Positions 5,340 through 7,053 of a stretch of DNA of 7,053 nucleotides are shown one piece after another (positions within the stretch are counted from its first letter, which is position 1; the number at the start of each line of letters is the position of its first letter). Below the pieces are notes generated by a model, which ran no database searches, was not told where the DNA came from, and worked only from the letters and a program-made list of their open reading frames with translations. The position numbers were made by a program, and so were the translations under genes. Origin of the DNA: CAZDHT01 sp964505325. GTDB taxonomy: Bacteria > Planctomycetota > PUPC01. The stretch is taken from assembly GCA_964505325.1 (NCBI GenBank), contig CAZDHT010000266.1:1-7053 (forward strand). The letters are read 5' to 3'.

Positions 5340-6509
5340 TTACGCCCAGTCCGGCTTGTCCAGTTGGTTCCACGGCAAGACGGTCACGTCTTGCCGAGAC
5401 TGACGGGCGGCGCCGCCGTGCACGACGAACGTTTCGACCTGCGTCGCCGGCTTCAAGATTGCGCTCGCGCGTCGCGCCGGGCGCAGCATGTCGTCGGTGA
5501 CGGTCTCGCCGGCCTTGACCTCGATGGCCTGGAGGCGGTCGCCGCGGTCGATGATCACGTCGGCCTCGACGCCGTGGCGGTCGCGGAAGAAGAACAAGCC
5601 CCGGTTCTCGCCCCGGTTCATCCGGTGCTTGGTGAGTTCAGAGACGACCCACGTCTCGAAGATTGCGCCCCGTAGCGGGTGGACCCGCAACTGCTCGGTT
5701 GTGCGAATGCCCAGGAGCCAGCAGACGAGTCCGGTGTCGTAGAAGTGCAGCTTGGGCATTTTGACCAGGCGCTTGCGTAGATTGGCGTGGAACGGAGGCA
5801 GCCGAAAGGCCAGGAAGCTTGCCTCGAGGATCGAAAGCCACGCCTTGGCGGTCGGCTGTGAGACTCCGACGTCGCTGGCCAGTGCGGACAGGTTCAAGAG
5901 TTGCGCGGTGCGGCCGGCGCAAAGCTCGAGGAACCGCTGGAACGTGGTGAGGTCTGCCACGTTGCTGATAGTGCGGACGTCCCGCTCGACGTAGGTGGCC
6001 ACATACGCGCTGAGCCAGTCAGCGAACGGGACCCGCTTGTCGAAGATGGCGGGATAGCCGCCGGTCAGCAGGACCTCATCGAGCGTCTTCGGGTAGACGC
6101 GGAAGCGCCGAGCCTCTGAACGTGACAGCGGCAGAAGGTGCAAGACCGCAGTCCTGCCCGCCAGCGATTGACTGACCGATTCGAGCAGCAGAAGGTTCTG
6201 CGACCCGGTCAGAATCCAGCGGCCGGGCGTCTTCTTCTCGTCAACGAGCACCTGGATATACGACAGCAGGTCGGGGCAGCGCTGGACCTCGTCGATGACC
6301 GCCCCGTCGGGATACCCCGCCAGAAAGGCCCGTGGGTCGTCAAGGGCAAATGAGCGCACGTCTGGCTGCTCAAGATTGGTGTAGGGGTGTTGGGGGAACA
6401 GGGCGCGACAGAGGGTGGACTTGCCGCTTTGGCGCGGCCCGGTGATCGTGAGCACAGGGAACGACTTGGCCGCCTCGAGCGTCTTGTCTGATAAGTCTCT
6501 TCTTACCAT
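5340..6509 (-). CDS. P-loop ATPase of the AAA_14/DUF4143 type
   Basis: A 389-residue protein, full length for this family. The N-terminal ATPase domain has Walker A GPRQSGKST (24-32), Walker B GAVIDEV (69-75, with D73 and E74), the sensor-like WILTGSQ (98-104) and an AGRT (117-120) that may hold an arginine finger. A helix-turn-helix-like segment follows at about 206-230 (LNLSALASDVGVSQPTAKAW). The C-terminal DUF4143 part contains YDTGL (257-261), FETWVVSEL (284-292) and a PD-(D/E)xK-like core, GVEADVII with D317 and later AIEVKAG with E330-x-K332. This resembles the active site of restriction-type nucleases. Proteins of this build are widespread in bacteria and archaea, often in accessory DNA, but their physiological role is not established; nuclease activity is inferred only. 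It is monocistronic, has its own strong promoter with an overlapping palindrome and probably makes a leaderless mRNA. It sits between two integrase tails, which suggests recent movement or duplication in this spot. No terminator was found after the TAA. Confidence 0.9.
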   Translation of the reverse strand: MVRRDLSDKTLEAAKSFPVLTITGPRQSGKSTLCRALFPQHPYTNLEQPDVRSFALDDPRAFLAGYPDGAVIDEVQRCPDLLSYIQVLVDEKKTPGRWILTGSQNLLLLESVSQSLAGRTAVLHLLPLSRSEARRFRVYPKTLDEVLLTGGYPAIFDKRVPFADWLSAYVATYVERDVRTISNVADLTTFQRFLELCAGRTAQLLNLSALASDVGVSQPTAKAWLSILEASFLAFRLPPFHANLRKRLVKMPKLHFYDTGLVCWLLGIRTTEQLRVHPLRGAIFETWVVSELTKHRMNRGENRGLFFFRDRHGVEADVIIDRGDRLQAIEVKAGETVTDDMLRPARRASAILKPATQVETFVVHGGAARQSRQDVTVLPWNQLDKPDWA

Positions 6510-6516
6510 GCCAGCA

Positions 6517-6545
6517 AGTATAGAACGCCCTTGCGTCTATTTCAA
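6517..6545 (-). promoter_or_regulatory. sigma70-type promoter of the ATPase gene
   Basis: On the minus strand TTGAAA (6545-6540), a 17-bp spacer and TATACT (6522-6517), 5 of 6 matches for each box. Only 7 nt separate the -10 box from ATG 6509, so the transcript should begin at or one base before the start codon. No Shine-Dalgarno sequence is present, in agreement with leaderless translation. Confidence 0.65.
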
Positions 6546-6563
6546 GGTTGAACTTTGAAATAG
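6537..6563. promoter_or_regulatory. 27-bp palindrome over the -35 box (probable operator)
   Basis: Arms CTATTTCAA (6537-6545) and TTGAAATAG (6555-6563) are perfect inverted copies. The centre continues the symmetry (GTT/AAC-type pairs around 6550) with a single mismatched pair at 6546/6554, so 12 of 13 base pairs match. The arm 6537-6545 contains the -35 hexamer of the ATPase promoter, so a dimeric protein bound here would block RNA polymerase. The regulator is unknown. Confidence 0.6.
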
Positions 6564-6649
6564 CCCGCCGAGGGCCCGTTCTACACGCGCGTTCCAGCCC
6601 ACACCAGATAGCACGGCACCGATTGCGGATCACACGACGCGCCCGTGAC

Positions 6650-6663
6650 TGAAACACGTTTCA
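6650..6663. repeat. short inverted repeat at the integrase stop codon
   Basis: TGAAAC and GTTTCA are inverted copies separated by 2 bp; the last three bases are the complement of the TGA stop of the integrase fragment. It is too short to be more than a minor observation. The remainder of 6564-6649 shows nothing recognisable. Confidence 0.25.
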
Positions 6664-7053
6664 CCTGGATTCAGTCGCTGGCAGCCCTTCGAGTGCCCTC
6701 ACCTTGTCCTCGAGCTGCGTGTGGGTGCAGCGCATCGTGAGGCCCGGTTCGCTGTGGCGGGCGAGTTCCTGGCGGGTCTTCATGCTCGCACCGGAGCGGC
6801 CGATGTTCGTGATGTAGGTGTGCCGCAGGGAGTGGAAGTCCGCGTACAGCCCCCGCGCATCGCAGAACGCGAGTTCGGCGGTCTTGAGGTCGTGCCGCAT
6901 CATCTTCGCCGTCCTGTGCCAGTTCCATTCTGACGTATCGATGACAGGCCGGCCCTTCCGTCGTGTCGCGTGCCATGCACGAACTCCGCGTCGGCATGAT
7001 CTTCGCCCACAGCCCGCAGGCCCGCGGGCGGGGCGAGCGTCTCAACGGCAGCT
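6661..7053 (-). pseudogene. tyrosine recombinase C-terminal fragment (copy B), 5' end outside window
   Basis: C-terminal catalytic part of a phage-type tyrosine integrase. The clearest stretch is the 80 codons from 6903: MMRHDLKTAELAF, then DFHSLRHTYIT with the H-x-x-R box (H24, R27), QELARHSEP with the later histidine (H50), and LTMRCTHTQLEDKVRALE. The position normally held by the nucleophilic tyrosine is cysteine (C59, TGC at 6729-6727); copy A has tyrosine there. Homology extends upstream of 6903 in the same frame (GRPVIDTSEWNWHRTAK), but further out the plausible integrase reading (AAVETLAPPAGL, then DHADAEFVH) lies in another frame that ends at a TGA. A frameshift near 6950-6990 is therefore likely. 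It stops at TGA 6663-6661. With the loss of tyrosine and the frameshift I treat it as decayed; a sequencing error cannot be excluded. Confidence 0.65.
6700..6781. repeat. direct repeat, right copy (integrase tail)
   Basis: Partner of 5145-5226. Homology continues weakly for about 14 bp beyond the left end of the repeat (towards the integrase C-terminus) but stops abruptly at the other side, where copy A is broken and copy B continues with the HxxR box. Confidence 0.75.

Noticed and set aside
5289..5675. Plus-strand frames inside the ATPase gene.
   Set aside because: Shadows of the DUF4143 coding sequence, which has Walker motifs and a full-length domain order on the minus strand.
1..7053. 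CRISPR array, complete insertion sequence, rRNA, restriction or toxin-antitoxin operon.
   Set aside because: No regularly spaced identical repeats, transposase motifs, rRNA-like segments or paired small genes were seen on either strand.

Overview
The window is GC-rich bacterial DNA with two exported or surface proteins, one small membrane protein, one stand-alone P-loop ATPase and debris from tyrosine-recombinase (integrase) insertion. The integrase fragments (FHSLRHTYIT, then QELARHSEPGLTMR and THTQLEDKVRALE) resemble integrases common in Planctomycetota. The large lipoprotein-like HEAT-repeat protein and the divergent secreted SGNH-type protein would also suit a planctomycete. This assignment is an inference from protein style; no rRNA or housekeeping marker is present.

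Layout. 1-400: non-coding, with an 8-bp inverted repeat enclosing a smaller hairpin and a good sigma70-type promoter (317-345). 401-1819 (+): secreted SGNH/GDSL-like hydrolase with a GSS instead of GDS nucleophile motif. 1903-2182 (-): a complete small transcription unit, with a strong ribosome binding site, a TTG start, a two-helix membrane protein of 67 residues, a stable hairpin and an intrinsic terminator. 2183-2809: mostly non-coding, with a palindromic stem-loop, three 11-bp tandem repeats and the 3' half of a tRNA-Arg(UCG)-like gene whose 5' half is missing, which looks like an integrase attachment-site scar. 2810-4990 (+): a 726-residue HEAT-repeat protein with a lipoprotein-like N-terminus. 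5127-5228 (-): a short integrase C-terminal remnant. 5340-6509 (-): an ATPase of the AAA_14/DUF4143 type with its own promoter. 6661-7053 (-): a longer integrase C-terminal fragment running off the window end.

How the parts relate. The genes do not form an operon; each main gene appears to be its own transcription unit. The right half (about 2290 to 7053) reads as accessory DNA: a tRNA scar at one side, two homologous integrase tails in the same orientation (about 88% identical over 82 bp), and the DUF4143 ATPase between them. The most notable regulatory structure is a nearly perfect 27-bp palindrome over the -35 box of the ATPase promoter. That promoter is placed so close to the ATG that the message is predicted to be leaderless. 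No CRISPR array, complete tRNA, rRNA or complete insertion sequence was seen.
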